Shown: positions 40,147 through 49,158, numbered from the stretch's first letter. The stretch: DNA of 64,000 nt from Orlajensenia sp001423545 (GCA_001423545.1 LMOK01000003.1:744001-808000), one strand, 5' to 3'. A program made the numbers and translations. The notes: generated by a model not told the origin, from the sequence alone.

Positions 40147-41688
40147 CTAGTGCGCGAGCACAGGCTCCGCATCCGTCGCCACAGGGGTGTGGTTCGACGA
40201 CAGCGCCGAGTGCGCGCGACGCTTGAACAGCAGCGCCGCGAGGATGGCACCGAAGGCGAAGAACCCGGCGCCCCACCAGTACGCCACGGCGTAGCTGTGC
40301 ACGGCGGCCTCAGCTGCGACCGAGGCCGTGGTCGGCAGGTGGGCGGCGAGGTAGTCGGCCGCAGCCGTGGCAGCCAGCGTGTTGAGCAGCGCCGTGCCGA
40401 TCGATCCACCGACCTGCTGGCTGGTGTTCACCATGGCCGAGGCGACGCCGGCGAACTCGCGGTCGACTCCGAGGGTGGCCGTCTGCATCGAGGCCGGCAT
40501 GATCGATCCCATGGCGAACCCGAGGATCAGCAGCGGCGGCAGCACGTCGGCCGCGTAGGTGCTGTCGAGGCCGAGGTGCGTCAGGTAGACCATTCCGATG
40601 GCGCCGAGCACCATGCCGAACGGCACCATGATCTTCGGCCCGAAGCGCGGCACGAAGATGTTGGTGGAGAGCTGGGCGGCCAGCACCAGCATCACGATCA
40701 TCGGCAGGAACGACAGCCCGGTCTGGATGGGCGAGTAGCCCAGCGACGCCTGCAGGTAGTAGGTCACGAACAGGAAGATGCCGAACATGCCGGCGCCGGC
40801 GATGAGCACCGAGCTGTACGCAGCACCGCGGTTCCGGTCGAGCACGATCGAGAGCGGCAGCAGCGGGTGCTTCGCGCGCATCTGCCAGAGCACGAAGACG
40901 ACCAGCAGGATCGCGGATGCCGCCAGGTAGCCCCACGTGAGCGGCGAGTCCCAGCCGTCGGACTCGGCGTTCGAGAAGCCGTAGACCAGCGAGAACAGGG
41001 CCGCGGAGACGAGGATGGTTCCCGGAACGTCGAGCTTCGGTCGCGGACCGACCCGCTTCGCGTTGACGACGAAGATCATGGCGCCGATCACCGCGATGAT
41101 GGCGATGAAGACGTTGATGTAGAGGTTCCAGCGCCAGGAGAAGTTCTCGGTGAGCACTCCTCCGAGCAGCAGGCCGACGGCTCCACCGGCACCGGCGATG
41201 GCGCCGAAGACACCGAAGGCGCGAGCGCGCTCCTTCGGGATGGTGAAGGTCGTGGTGAGCACGGCGAGGGCGGTCGGTGCGAGCAGAGCACCGAAGGCTC
41301 CCTGCAGGGCACGGGCGCCGACGAGCAGGCCGAAGGTGTCGGCGGCACCACCGAGTGCTGAGGCGATGGCGAAGCCGATCAGGCCGATGATGAAGGTGCG
41401 CTTGCGTCCCATCAGGTCGGAGAGGCGGCCACCCAACAGCAGCAGGCTGCCGAAGGCGAGCGAGTAGGCCGTGATGACCCACTGGCGGTCTGCGTCGGAG
41501 AAGCCGAGGTCGGCCTGGGCGGCCGGAAGCGCGATGTTCACGACGGTGGAGTCGAGCACGACCATGAGCTGGGCGAGGGCGACGACCGACAGCGTCCACC
41601 AGCGGCGGGACGAGTGGTCGGGGGCACCGGATGCGGCACCCGACGCGACGGTGGGAGCCGCCGCAGGAGCTGAGGTGTTCGAAGACAT
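40147..41688 (-). CDS. DHA2-family (14-TM) multidrug MFS exporter
   Basis: Protein of 513 residues with about 14 hydrophobic segments. LMVVLDSTVVNIALPAAQAD in helix 1, RQWVITAYSLAFGSLLLLGG and LSDLMGRKRTFIIGL (motif A), and LGGVLTENFSWRWNLYIN are the EmrB/QacA signatures. It should export toxic compounds with proton antiport. ATG at 41688 is preferred; -10-like TATAGT or TAGTGT ends five to seven bases upstream. The divergent TetR gene is the likely repressor. Confidence 0.87.
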   Translation of the reverse strand: MSSNTSAPAAAPTVASGAASGAPDHSSRRWWTLSVVALAQLMVVLDSTVVNIALPAAQADLGFSDADRQWVITAYSLAFGSLLLLGGRLSDLMGRKRTFIIGLIGFAIASALGGAADTFGLLVGARALQGAFGALLAPTALAVLTTTFTIPKERARAFGVFGAIAGAGGAVGLLLGGVLTENFSWRWNLYINVFIAIIAVIGAMIFVVNAKRVGPRPKLDVPGTILVSAALFSLVYGFSNAESDGWDSPLTWGYLAASAILLVVFVLWQMRAKHPLLPLSIVLDRNRGAAYSSVLIAGAGMFGIFLFVTYYLQASLGYSPIQTGLSFLPMIVMLVLAAQLSTNIFVPRFGPKIMVPFGMVLGAIGMVYLTHLGLDSTYAADVLPPLLILGFAMGSIMPASMQTATLGVDREFAGVASAMVNTSQQVGGSIGTALLNTLAATAAADYLAAHLPTTASVAAEAAVHSYAVAYWWGAGFFAFGAILAALLFKRRAHSALSSNHTPVATDAEPVLAH

Positions 41689-41719
41689 GAAGGACACTAT
41701 ATGCGGTACTGTGGAGTTT

Positions 41720-41755
41720 CGGATCTAATCCGTTCCTGAATTTACCTCCGGGTAA
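41720..41755. promoter_or_regulatory. Two dyads in the MFS/TetR promoter
   Basis: CGGATCTAATCCG (41720-41732) and TTACCTCCGGGTAA (41742-41755) are inverted repeats with centres 22 bp apart, between the divergent starts at 41688 and 41840. They are plausible TetR sites. Confidence 0.5.
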
Positions 41756-41839
41756 CATGGCAGTCACCGACCGGCAGCCACGGGCACCGCAGCGCCCGAC
41801 GAGGCCATCCCACACGCGAGGAAAGGGGTCACAGCCGCA

Positions 41840-42460
41840 ATGACGCAGCTCGACGCACCCGCCGCCCCGACCAAGCTCGGGCGCAAGCGCGACCACACCC
41901 GCGACCCCGAGATCCTGGACGCCGCCCTCGACGTGCTCGCCGAGACCGGCTACGACGGCATGACCATCGACATGGTGGCCGCCCGGGCGAAGGCGGGCAA
42001 GGCGACCGTCTACCGGCGCTGGTCGTCGAAGGCGGAGCTCGTCGTCGACGCCGTCGCCTGCATGAAGCGCAACGACCTCGACGTGGATCACCTGCCGGAT
42101 ACCGGCAGCCTGCGCGGAGACCTGGTCGCCATGATCAAGCCGCGCTCCATCGAGGACGCGGAGAGGAAGCTGCAGATCATGGCCGGCCTGGTCTCGATGA
42201 TCTCGCGCGACCCGGGCCTCTCGGATGCCGTGAAGGCGGCGATCGTCGAACCCAGGGTCTCGGTCAACAGGATCTTCCTGCAGCGCGCGATCGAGCGCGG
42301 GGAGATCGCGGCGGATTGCGACGTGGAGACGCTCGCCCTGCTCAGCCCCTCGATGGCCTCGTATCGGGTTCTCATCGAGCAGAAGCCCGTCGACCGCGAG
42401 TTCCTGCTCGCCCTCATCGACGGCGTCATCCTCCCGGCCGTCGGGCTGAAGGCTCCGTAG
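41840..42460 (+). CDS. TetR-family repressor of the MFS exporter
   Basis: Protein of 206 residues. The DNA-binding domain (DPEILDAALDVLAETGYDGM, AKAGKATVYRRWSSKAELV) is at residues about 22-70; the rest is the C-terminal domain common in TetR proteins beside drug exporters. GAGGAAAGGGG lies upstream of the ATG. Control of the divergent exporter is inferred from position and the dyads between them. Confidence 0.82.
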   Translation: MTQLDAPAAPTKLGRKRDHTRDPEILDAALDVLAETGYDGMTIDMVAARAKAGKATVYRRWSSKAELVVDAVACMKRNDLDVDHLPDTGSLRGDLVAMIKPRSIEDAERKLQIMAGLVSMISRDPGLSDAVKAAIVEPRVSVNRIFLQRAIERGEIAADCDVETLALLSPSMASYRVLIEQKPVDREFLLALIDGVILPAVGLKAP

Positions 42461-42476
42461 GCGCTCCGGCCTCCGC

Positions 42477-42560
42477 CGCTCGCTGAGGCCTGGACGACGT
42501 CCGCGGTCGAAGCGCCCGGATGTGCTTCGGGCGGTCGCTCCGCTCGGCCCTCAGTGAGCG
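42477..42560. repeat. Intergenic palindromic repeat family A, copy 4
   Basis: CGCTCGCTGAGGCCTGGACG, then GTCCGCGGTCGAAGCGC, GTGCTTCGGGCGGTCGCTCC and GCTCGGCCCTCAGTGAGCG. The ends are inverted complements with one mismatch. Confidence 0.75.
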
Positions 42561-42621
42561 ATGCAGCGGTCGTGTCCGATCCCCGCCGGAGTGATCCGAC
42601 GGGTCGCCATACGCTGGAATC

Positions 42622-43401
42622 ATGACCTCGAACACCGCCCTGAAAGCCGCTGAACTCCGCCGCCTGCACGAAGCCCCCGAACTCCTGACCGTCGTCAACG
42701 TCTGGGACGTCGTGAGCGCCCGCGCTGTGGCCGCACTCCCCCGGACCCGCGCTCTGGCCACCGCCAGCCACTCCATCGCCGCCACCTTCGGCTACCCCGA
42801 CGGCGAGGTCATTCCCCGCGATCTCATGCTCGACATGGTCGGTCGCATCGCGGCATCCGTCGACGTGCCCGTCACGGCAGACCTCGAGGCGGGCTACGGC
42901 GACGCCGGCGACACCATCCGCCGCGCGATCGACCTCGGGGTCGCGGGCGCGAACCTCGAAGACGAGCTGAAGCCGCTGACGGATGCCGCAGCAGCCGTCG
43001 CCGCAGCGGTGAAGGCCGGCGATGACGCCGGAGTGCCCTTCGCCCTCAACGCCCGCACCGACGCGTTCCTGCGCGGCGGCCACCGCTCGCTCGACGAGAA
43101 CGTCGCCGACGCGATCGAGCGCGGCCGCGCCTACCTCGACGAGGGCGCCACCTGCGTGTTCGTTCCCGGCGACTTCGGCGAGGACGTCGTGCGCGAGCTC
43201 GTGGCCGGACTCGGCGAGCGCCGTCTCAGCGTGATCGGACTGGGCGGATTGCCCACCCCGGTACGCCTGGCCGAGCTCGGGGTCGCGCGCATCTCGTACG
43301 GCCCGTACACCCAGCGCGCCGTGCTCGGCGGGCTGCAGGACCTCGCCAGCGCGCTCTACGACGGTGGTGTCCTGCCGACCGACCTGCGTCCGCTGAACTG
43401 A
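42622..43401 (+). CDS. Isocitrate lyase / PEP phosphonomutase family enzyme
   Basis: Protein of 259 residues. VVNVWDVVSARAVAALPRTR, TADLEAGYGDAGDTIRRAID and GANLEDELKPLTD carry the metal-binding Asp/Glu residues, and NARTDAFLRGGH the later conserved motif. The KRCGH loop of PrpB is absent, so it is not an isocitrate or methylisocitrate lyase; oxaloacetate decarboxylase-like or 2,3-dimethylmalate lyase-like activity is possible. TACGCT at 42610-42615 is six bases before the ATG, consistent with a leaderless start. Confidence 0.8.
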   Translation: MTSNTALKAAELRRLHEAPELLTVVNVWDVVSARAVAALPRTRALATASHSIAATFGYPDGEVIPRDLMLDMVGRIAASVDVPVTADLEAGYGDAGDTIRRAIDLGVAGANLEDELKPLTDAAAAVAAAVKAGDDAGVPFALNARTDAFLRGGHRSLDENVADAIERGRAYLDEGATCVFVPGDFGEDVVRELVAGLGERRLSVIGLGGLPTPVRLAELGVARISYGPYTQRAVLGGLQDLASALYDGGVLPTDLRPLN

Positions 43402-43507
43402 GGAAATCTCGGCTGCCTCCGCCTGATTGCGGGGTTTTTGCGGCGTGGGCGGGGAAAATGCCCGCCCACGCCGATACGCTGAACCTGCAGTCGACGAAAG
43501 GCCCGCA

Positions 43508-44596
43508 ATGCCCACGGGTGTGCCCATCGAATTCTCCGGCGTGACCAAGCGCTTCGGCGCGGTCACGGCTGTCGCCGATCTCTCCTTCACGGTCGAGCCC
43601 GGCCGCGTCACCGGTTTCCTCGGCCCCAACGGTGCCGGCAAGACCACCAGCCTCCGGATGCTGCTCGGACTCGTGCGGCCCACGTCGGGCACGGCGACCT
43701 TCGGGGGCACCGCCTACCGCGACCTCGCGAATCCGCTCACCACGGTCGGCGCTGCCCTCGAGGCCGCGAGCTTCCACCCCGGCCGCACGGCCCACAACCA
43801 CCTGCGCGTCTACGCCGCCGCTGCCGGGCTCCCCACGAGCCGCGTCGACGAGGTGCTCCGCCGCGTCGGCCTCGCCGAGTACGCCAAGCGGCGCGTCGGC
43901 GGCTACTCGCTCGGCATGCGCCAGCGCCTCGGCCTCGCCTACACGCTTCTCGGCGACCCCGGAGTGCTCGTGCTCGACGAGCCCATCAACGGGCTCGATC
44001 CCGAGGGCATCAAGTGGATCCGCCTGTTCCTCCGCGAGCTCGCCGCAGAAGGGCGCACGGTTCTCGTGAGCTCGCACCTGCTGAGCGAGGTGCAGCAGAG
44101 CGTCGACGAGGTCGTCATCATCGCCAAGGGGCGCCTCGTGCATCGCGGCACTCTCGCCACCCTCGACACCGAGGTGGCTCCGCACGTCGTGGTCGACTCC
44201 CCCGACCGCACCAGGCTGGCCGAGGTGCTCACGGCCGAGGGATTCGAGTTCAGCACCGGTCGCACCGGCCTGCTCGTGGCCGAGGGCGACCCCGGCCGCA
44301 TCGGCCACCTCGCCTTCGTCAACGGCGTCGAGATCTCGATGCTGCAGCGCCAGAAGGCCGGTCTCGAGGAGTCCTTCCTCACCCTGGTCGACGGCGGCGA
44401 GGTCGTCGGCGGCTCGACCGAGACCACGTCGGCGACGGATGCCGTGACCGCCGCGACCGCAGAGGCGGCAGCATCCGTCGACGCCGCAGCGCACGCCGAC
44501 ACTGCAGCAGAATCCGCCGAGCCGCCAGCCCCCGAAGCTTCTGCCGGTGAGAGTCCGGGTCGCCATGCCGATCACGGCGGGGAGGACCAGCGATGA
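43508..44596 (+). CDS. ABC exporter ATP-binding protein
   Basis: Protein of 362 residues. Walker A GPNGAGKTT near residue 40, signature YSLGMRQRLGL, Walker B VLVLDEPINGLDPEG and switch His in SSHLLSE are all intact. The fold is that of CcmA/DrrA-type subunits of ABC-2 exporters. The last 70 or so residues are an unusual Ala/Glu/Ser-rich tail after the domain. Stop overlaps the permease start by four bases (ATGA). GAAAGG before the ATG is the ribosome-binding site; TACGCT about 28 bases further up may be the -10. Confidence 0.87.
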   Translation: MPTGVPIEFSGVTKRFGAVTAVADLSFTVEPGRVTGFLGPNGAGKTTSLRMLLGLVRPTSGTATFGGTAYRDLANPLTTVGAALEAASFHPGRTAHNHLRVYAAAAGLPTSRVDEVLRRVGLAEYAKRRVGGYSLGMRQRLGLAYTLLGDPGVLVLDEPINGLDPEGIKWIRLFLRELAAEGRTVLVSSHLLSEVQQSVDEVVIIAKGRLVHRGTLATLDTEVAPHVVVDSPDRTRLAEVLTAEGFEFSTGRTGLLVAEGDPGRIGHLAFVNGVEISMLQRQKAGLEESFLTLVDGGEVVGGSTETTSATDAVTAATAEAAASVDAAAHADTAAESAEPPAPEASAGESPGRHADHGGEDQR

Positions 44597-45423
44597 AGGC
44601 CCTGTTCCGCTCCATCGGCTCCGAGTTCCTCAAGATCCTCACCACCCGCATCTGGTGGATCCTCGCCATCGTGATGGTGGTCTACGTCGGCGCGACAGCC
44701 GGTGGACTCGCCGCGCTGTTCGGCTGGCTCAGCCAGAACCCCGACCAGACCGGGGGCGGCGGTGGGCGCGGCCTGCCGACCGGTGCCCAGCTGCAGCCCC
44801 TCGTCTACGGCTTCGCCACCACCGTCGGCTACGTCTTCCCGGTGCTGCTCGGCGCTCTGGCCACGACGGGCGAGTTCCGCCACGAGACCCTCACCCCCAC
44901 CTTCCTCGCCACGCCCCGCCGCGGCCTCGTGCTGGTGGCCAAGGTCATCGTCGCGATCATCGTCGGCGCCGTCTTCGGCCTCATCGCCTGGGGCACGACG
45001 CTCGCGGCGGGCGCAGCCGCGTTCAGCGGCTTCGGCATCGAGACCAACCTCGGCGACCCAGACACCTGGGCCCTGGCCGGCCGCGGCATCCTGGCGATGG
45101 CGCTCTGGGCAGCCATCGGCGTCGGCCTCGGCACGCTCGTGACCAGCCAGGTGGCCGCCATCGTCATCGTGCTGGCCTTCACGCAGTTCGTCGAGCCGCT
45201 GCTGCGCCTGGCCGCCAGCTTCATCGACGTCACCGCGAGCATCGCCCGGTTCCTTCCCGGCGCCGCCAGCGACGCCGTCGTGGGCGTGAGCTTCTACTCC
45301 CTGAGCGGCGGGGCCGCGACCGATCCCCTGGACTGGTGGAAGGGCGCCATCGTGCTGCTCGCCTACGCGGCCGTGTTGACCTTCGGCGGCTACTTCTCGA
45401 GCTGGCGGCGCGACGTCACCTAG
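44593..45423 (+). CDS. ABC-2-type exporter permease
   Basis: Membrane protein of 276 residues with about six hydrophobic segments; EFLKILTTRIWWILAIVMVV begins helix 1 and TTGEFRHETLTPTFLATPRR lies after helix 2, a motif of ABC-2 permeases. It overlaps the ATPase gene by four bases and forms the exporter with it. The cargo (lipid, peptide or drug) cannot be told. Confidence 0.83.
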   Translation: MKALFRSIGSEFLKILTTRIWWILAIVMVVYVGATAGGLAALFGWLSQNPDQTGGGGGRGLPTGAQLQPLVYGFATTVGYVFPVLLGALATTGEFRHETLTPTFLATPRRGLVLVAKVIVAIIVGAVFGLIAWGTTLAAGAAAFSGFGIETNLGDPDTWALAGRGILAMALWAAIGVGLGTLVTSQVAAIVIVLAFTQFVEPLLRLAASFIDVTASIARFLPGAASDAVVGVSFYSLSGGAATDPLDWWKGAIVLLAYAAVLTFGGYFSSWRRDVT

Positions 45424-45474
45424 GCGCGCAACCCGCCGGCGTCACGCCCGCCGCCCCCACGAGGACGAGGACCC

Positions 45475-45963
45475 ATGACGAGCCCGTACGACTCCGCCCC
45501 GACCTCTCCGGCCGGCGGCGACCTCCCGCTGAGCGCCCCGCACTACGGCGCGACCCTCCCCGTCGCCTTCTCGCGATTCTGGTCGAAGTACGCGACCTTC
45601 AGCGGCAGCGCCAGCCGCAGCGAATTCTGGTGGATGGCCCTCGTGTTCCTCATCGTCAACCTCGCCCTGCAGGCCATCGCCGTGAGCTTCGGCAGCCCGG
45701 TCGATCCGACGGCGGACCCCGCCGACCTCAACCCGCTGGTACCCCAGGCCACCGTCGGCTCCGTCATCGCCATCGTCCTCGGCACCCTGTGGGCCATCGT
45801 CGCGCTGGTGCCGTCGCTGGCCCTGATCTGGCGCCGGCTGCACGACGCGAACCTCAGCGGACTGTTCTGGCTCCTGGTCGCCATCCCCGTGGTCGGCGGC
45901 ATCATCGTGCTCGTGCTCCTCCTTCTTCCACCCGACCCACGCGGCGTGCGCTTCGATCGCTAG
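45475..45963 (+). CDS. DUF805 membrane protein
   Basis: Protein of 162 residues. FSRFWSKYATFSGSASRSEFWW and LALIWRRLHDANLSGLFWLL are the two conserved parts of DUF805, with three to four membrane segments. GAGGACGAGGAC precedes the ATG. Its stop codon (TAG, 45961-45963) is also the first part of the -10-like TAGGCT of the next gene. Function unknown. Confidence 0.8.
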   Translation: MTSPYDSAPTSPAGGDLPLSAPHYGATLPVAFSRFWSKYATFSGSASRSEFWWMALVFLIVNLALQAIAVSFGSPVDPTADPADLNPLVPQATVGSVIAIVLGTLWAIVALVPSLALIWRRLHDANLSGLFWLLVAIPVVGGIIVLVLLLLPPDPRGVRFDR

Positions 45964-45972
45964 GCTCGAACG

Positions 45973-47040
45973 ATGGGCAGTGCAGAGCGGTTCCGGGCCA
46001 TCGTCGTCGATCGGGAGACGGATGCCGCAGGCCAGCCCCGCCTCACCTCGACTCTGCGCGAACTGAGCCCCGCCGACCTGCGCACGGGCGATGCCGCTCC
46101 GGATGCCGCCGGCGCGGTCGAGCTCGATGTGACGTATTCGAGCCTCAACTACAAGGACGGCCTCGCCGTGGCGGGCAAGCCCGGCGTCACCCGCACCTAC
46201 CCGATCGTGGCCGGCATCGACGTCGTCGGCACCGTCGTCGGAAGCGCCGACGAGCGCTGGACGGCCGGGGATCGGGTGCTGCTGAACGGCGGCGGGCTCA
46301 GTGAGACCCGACATGGAGGTTACACCGGGAGAGCCCTGATCCCGGGGGCATCACTGGTACGGGTACCGGATCCGCTGACCGACCGCCAGGCCGCGGCCAT
46401 CGGCACCGCGGGCTTCACGGCCATGCTCTCCGTGCTCGCGCTGGAGCGGCACGGAGTGAGTCCCGCCGATGGTCCCGTGCTCGTGACGGGCGCGTCGGGC
46501 GGCGTCGGCTCGGTGGCCATCTCGATGCTGGCACAGGCCGGCTTCGAGGTCACGGCCGTCACGGGACGAGCCGCCGACAACGGCGAGTACCTCCGCTCCC
46601 TCGGGGCCGCCGAGCTGCTCGACCGCGACGAGCTGGCCGAAGCAGGCAAGCCGCTGCAGTCGCAGCGCTGGGCGGCGGCCATCGACTCTGTGGGAGGCGT
46701 TCCGCTCGCGAACGTGCTGGCGCAGGTGCACTACGGCGGCGTCGTCGCGGCGTGCGGGCTCGCGGCATCCGCAGACCTGCCGACGACGGTGATGCCGTTC
46801 ATCCTGCGGGCGGTCAGCCTCGTGGGGATCAACTCGGTCGAGGCCCCTCTCCCCATGCGCGAGCAGGCGTGGGCACGACTGGCCACAGACCTCGACCTCG
46901 GTCAGCTCGACGCGATGACCACGGAGATCGGGCTCGCCGACGTGTTCGCCGCGGCCGACGACATCCTGGCCGGGCGCACCCGCGGGCGCACGGTCGTCGC
47001 CATCGGCGGTCGCGACGGAGCGGGCGAGACGGAGACCTGA
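45973..47040 (+). CDS. Acrylyl-CoA-reductase-like (AcuI/YhdH) quinone-oxidoreductase-family protein
   Basis: Medium-chain dehydrogenase/reductase of 355 residues. YSSLNYKDGLAVAGKPGVTR and PIVAGIDVVGTVV are the YhdH/AcuI signatures; VLVTGASGGVGSVAISMLAQAG is the NADPH-binding Rossmann motif. AcuI reduces acrylyl-CoA to propionyl-CoA, which would feed the methylcitrate genes, but YhdH itself has uncertain substrates. TAGGCT at 45961-45966 is six bases before the ATG. Confidence 0.82.
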   Translation: MGSAERFRAIVVDRETDAAGQPRLTSTLRELSPADLRTGDAAPDAAGAVELDVTYSSLNYKDGLAVAGKPGVTRTYPIVAGIDVVGTVVGSADERWTAGDRVLLNGGGLSETRHGGYTGRALIPGASLVRVPDPLTDRQAAAIGTAGFTAMLSVLALERHGVSPADGPVLVTGASGGVGSVAISMLAQAGFEVTAVTGRAADNGEYLRSLGAAELLDRDELAEAGKPLQSQRWAAAIDSVGGVPLANVLAQVHYGGVVAACGLAASADLPTTVMPFILRAVSLVGINSVEAPLPMREQAWARLATDLDLGQLDAMTTEIGLADVFAAADDILAGRTRGRTVVAIGGRDGAGETET

Positions 47041-47044
47041 CGCC

Positions 47045-48187
47045 ATGACCGCGATCCCGCCGATCAGCGCAGCCGAGGCCGTGAGACTCCGGATGCTGCG
47101 GCTCGGCCTGTGGGATCAGCGGCCCGTCACTCCCGAGCAGGTCGTGAGCGGTCTCGTCGCGATGCAGGCGCAGGAGTTCCCGTACGCGCTGTGGTCGGTC
47201 GCCCAGCGCATCTCCCCGGCCGACCGCCCGAGCGCCGCCGACATGGGCGTCGCCTACGACCTCGGCTCCATCCTGCGCACCCACGTGATGCGACCGACGT
47301 GGCACTTCCTCGCGCCGGGCGACGCCCGCTGGATGCTGACCCTCACCGCTCACCGCGTGCTCGGCATCAGCCGCATCTACTTCGAACGCGCCGGCCTCGA
47401 CGCTCCGACCCTGGTGAGGGTGACCGATGCCTTCGCCGCCGCCGTGGCCGGCGGTCGGCACCGCACACGGGCGGAACTGCGCGCTGCCCTCAGCGCCATC
47501 GGCATCGCACTCGACGGCAACGGTTTCGTCTACGCGCTCATGTTCGCCGAACTGCAACGGGTGATCATCAGCGGGGTCACCATCGGCAAGCAGCGCAGCT
47601 ACGCCGCCTTCGACGAGCGCGTGCCCCCCACCTTCGTCGACGGAGCCGCCTCCTATGACCACGAGAACGCCCTGGCCGCGCTGTCCGCCCGCTATGCCGC
47701 CACCCGGGGACCGGTGTCCGTCAAGGACATGAGCGCGTGGAGCGGACTCACCCAGGCCGATTGCCGCCGTGGCCTCGAGGTCGCGCTCGAGCGAGCTCCG
47801 GGCTCGCTGGAGCGGGTCGAGCTCGAGGGCGTCGAGTGCTGGATGACGCCGACGGATGCCGCTGCCGACGTCGCTGCATCCGTTCCGGCGTCACCGCGCG
47901 TCGACCTGCTGCACGGGTACGACGAGTACGTGATGAGCTACCTCGAGACCCGCGGAATCATCCAGCACCCCGGCTCCAGCGCCGCGGGCACGCCCGACTC
48001 GCTGCTCCACGCCGCCCTGCTCGACGGGCGGGTCGTGGCGACGTGGAAGCACACGCTGGCAAGGAACTCGGCGTCGATCGAATGGCGCCCGGTCACGCCG
48101 CTGGCGGCATCCGTTCGTCCCGAGATCGATCGAGCGGTGGCCGAGTACGGCAGATACCTCGGGATGCCGACAGCGCTCAGCGCCTGA
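47045..48187 (+). CDS. AlkZ/YcaQ-like winged-helix DNA glycosylase
   Basis: Protein of 380 residues of the HTH_42 family. VSGLVAMQAQEFPYALWSVA near residue 35 contains Gln41-Ala-Gln43, the QxQ motif that in AlkZ and YcaQ positions the water for base removal from damaged DNA. MRPTWHFLAPGDARWML and LLHGYDEYVMSYL are also conserved. Actinobacterial AlkZ-like proteins act on bulky adducts or crosslinks; the lesion here is unknown. It starts four bases after the preceding stop, so the two are cotranscribed. Confidence 0.78.
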   Translation: MTAIPPISAAEAVRLRMLRLGLWDQRPVTPEQVVSGLVAMQAQEFPYALWSVAQRISPADRPSAADMGVAYDLGSILRTHVMRPTWHFLAPGDARWMLTLTAHRVLGISRIYFERAGLDAPTLVRVTDAFAAAVAGGRHRTRAELRAALSAIGIALDGNGFVYALMFAELQRVIISGVTIGKQRSYAAFDERVPPTFVDGAASYDHENALAALSARYAATRGPVSVKDMSAWSGLTQADCRRGLEVALERAPGSLERVELEGVECWMTPTDAAADVAASVPASPRVDLLHGYDEYVMSYLETRGIIQHPGSSAAGTPDSLLHAALLDGRVVATWKHTLARNSASIEWRPVTPLAASVRPEIDRAVAEYGRYLGMPTALSA

Positions 48188-48211
48188 CGGCGATCAGCGC
48201 CTGACGGCGAT
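48178..48211. repeat. 17-bp tandem duplication at the end of the AlkZ-like gene
   Basis: CAGCGCCTGACGGCGAT occurs twice back to back (48178-48194, 48195-48211). The first copy contains the TGA stop of the AlkZ-like gene; the second ends at the stop of the convergent gene. Confidence 0.75.
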
Positions 48212-48552
48212 CAGTTGGAGACGGAGCCGAACAACGCGAGGCCCGTTCCGAACAGCAGCAGTGTGACCACGCCGCCGAGCACGAACAGGATGCCGCCCAC
48301 GATGATGCCGGCGACCGCGAACCCGTTGGAGAAGCCGGCCTTCTTCGAGCGGTTGTACGCCACGATGCTGACGATCATTCCGATGATGTTCAGGAAGATC
48401 GCGAGCACCAGTCCGACGATGCCGAGGACTCGGCCCGGATCCTCGGGTCCGTGCAACGGCGGAAGCGGGTCTGCCTCGAATCCCTCGAGGTGCTCGGGGT
48501 TGAATCCCGGAGACAGGGGGTCCTGTCCCGGCATCTCACTGAAACCGGTCAT
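48211..48552 (-). CDS. Small DUF4190-like membrane protein
   Basis: Protein of 113 residues. A polar N-terminus is followed by two hydrophobic segments (LGIVGLVLAIFLNIIGMIVS and FAVAGIIVGGILFVLGGVVT) with the basic loop NRSKKAGFSNG between them, as in DUF4190 proteins. GTGAGGAAA precedes the ATG. Function unknown. Confidence 0.72.
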   Translation of the reverse strand: MTGFSEMPGQDPLSPGFNPEHLEGFEADPLPPLHGPEDPGRVLGIVGLVLAIFLNIIGMIVSIVAYNRSKKAGFSNGFAVAGIIVGGILFVLGGVVTLLLFGTGLALFGSVSN

Positions 48553-48572
48553 GATTTCCTCACATCCGTGCC

Positions 48573-48612
48573 TGCCCGCGCGTCACGGTGCACGCGGGAT
48601 CGGTCGAGCCGA
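48573..48612. terminator. Two adjacent hairpins between minus-strand genes
   Basis: CCCGCGCGT pairs imperfectly with ACGCGGG, and ATCGG with CCGAT, in the gap just beyond the stop of the PH-like gene at 48630. They may end its transcript. No T-tract. Confidence 0.35.
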
Positions 48613-48629
48613 TACCCCACGATACTGAC

Positions 48630-48998
48630 TCAGCCCGTCACGGCATCCGATTCGGTGATCTTCAGCGAGCCGATGAGCTCCACGGCGTGGTTGGTGCTCA
48701 CGACCACGCGGGCGAACTCGCCGCCGTCGATGTCGATGATCACCGAGGGACGCTTGTTCTTCACGACGATGAAGTCCTTGCCGCCGTGGAACTTCCAGGT
48801 GCCGACCGCGAGGGTCAACGGCACGAATGCTCCGGGTGCACGGATGCCGCGGATCCAGATCCACGGGTCGTCGGTGATCGTGACGGAGCGGATGTCGTCC
48901 CGCGGGACGACGATGTCGTCACGGCGCAGCGACAGCACCTTCTCGGCCGACGTGAGATGGATCTCCAGCCGGTCCTGATGCACTCGCAATGACGCCAT
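48630..48998 (-). CDS. Hypothetical protein, possible bacterial PH-like domain
   Basis: Protein of 122 residues rich in beta strands (LRVHQDRLEIHLTSAEKVLS, VPRDDIRSVTITDDPW, FIVVKNKRPSVIIDIDGG), ending in a helix. The pattern fits a small PH-like or barrel domain but I recognise no named family. CAGACT at 49005-49010 lies six bases before the ATG; GGAGG also abuts the start. An in-frame upstream ATG (49070) is less likely. Confidence 0.65.
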   Translation of the reverse strand: MASLRVHQDRLEIHLTSAEKVLSLRRDDIVVPRDDIRSVTITDDPWIWIRGIRAPGAFVPLTLAVGTWKFHGGKDFIVVKNKRPSVIIDIDGGEFARVVVSTNHAVELIGSLKITESDAVTG

Positions 48999-49087
48999 GC
49001 CTCCAGTCTGGCAAATCACCGCGCGAATCGGGCTGTGGACACTGCACAAACGATTGATCCGATACCGCATCGAAAGCTACGGGTGGC

Positions 49088-49134
49088 TCCGACGCTTCGG
49101 GCGGTCGCTGCGCTCGGCCCTCTGCGAGCGGAGG
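49088..49134. repeat. Half copy of intergenic repeat family A
   Basis: ACGCTTCGGGCGGTCGCTGC then GCTCGGCCCTCTGCGAGCG matches the right half of family A, just beyond the hemL stop. Confidence 0.6.
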
Positions 49135-49158
49135 TCGGCACAGCCGCGACGCGGAGTC

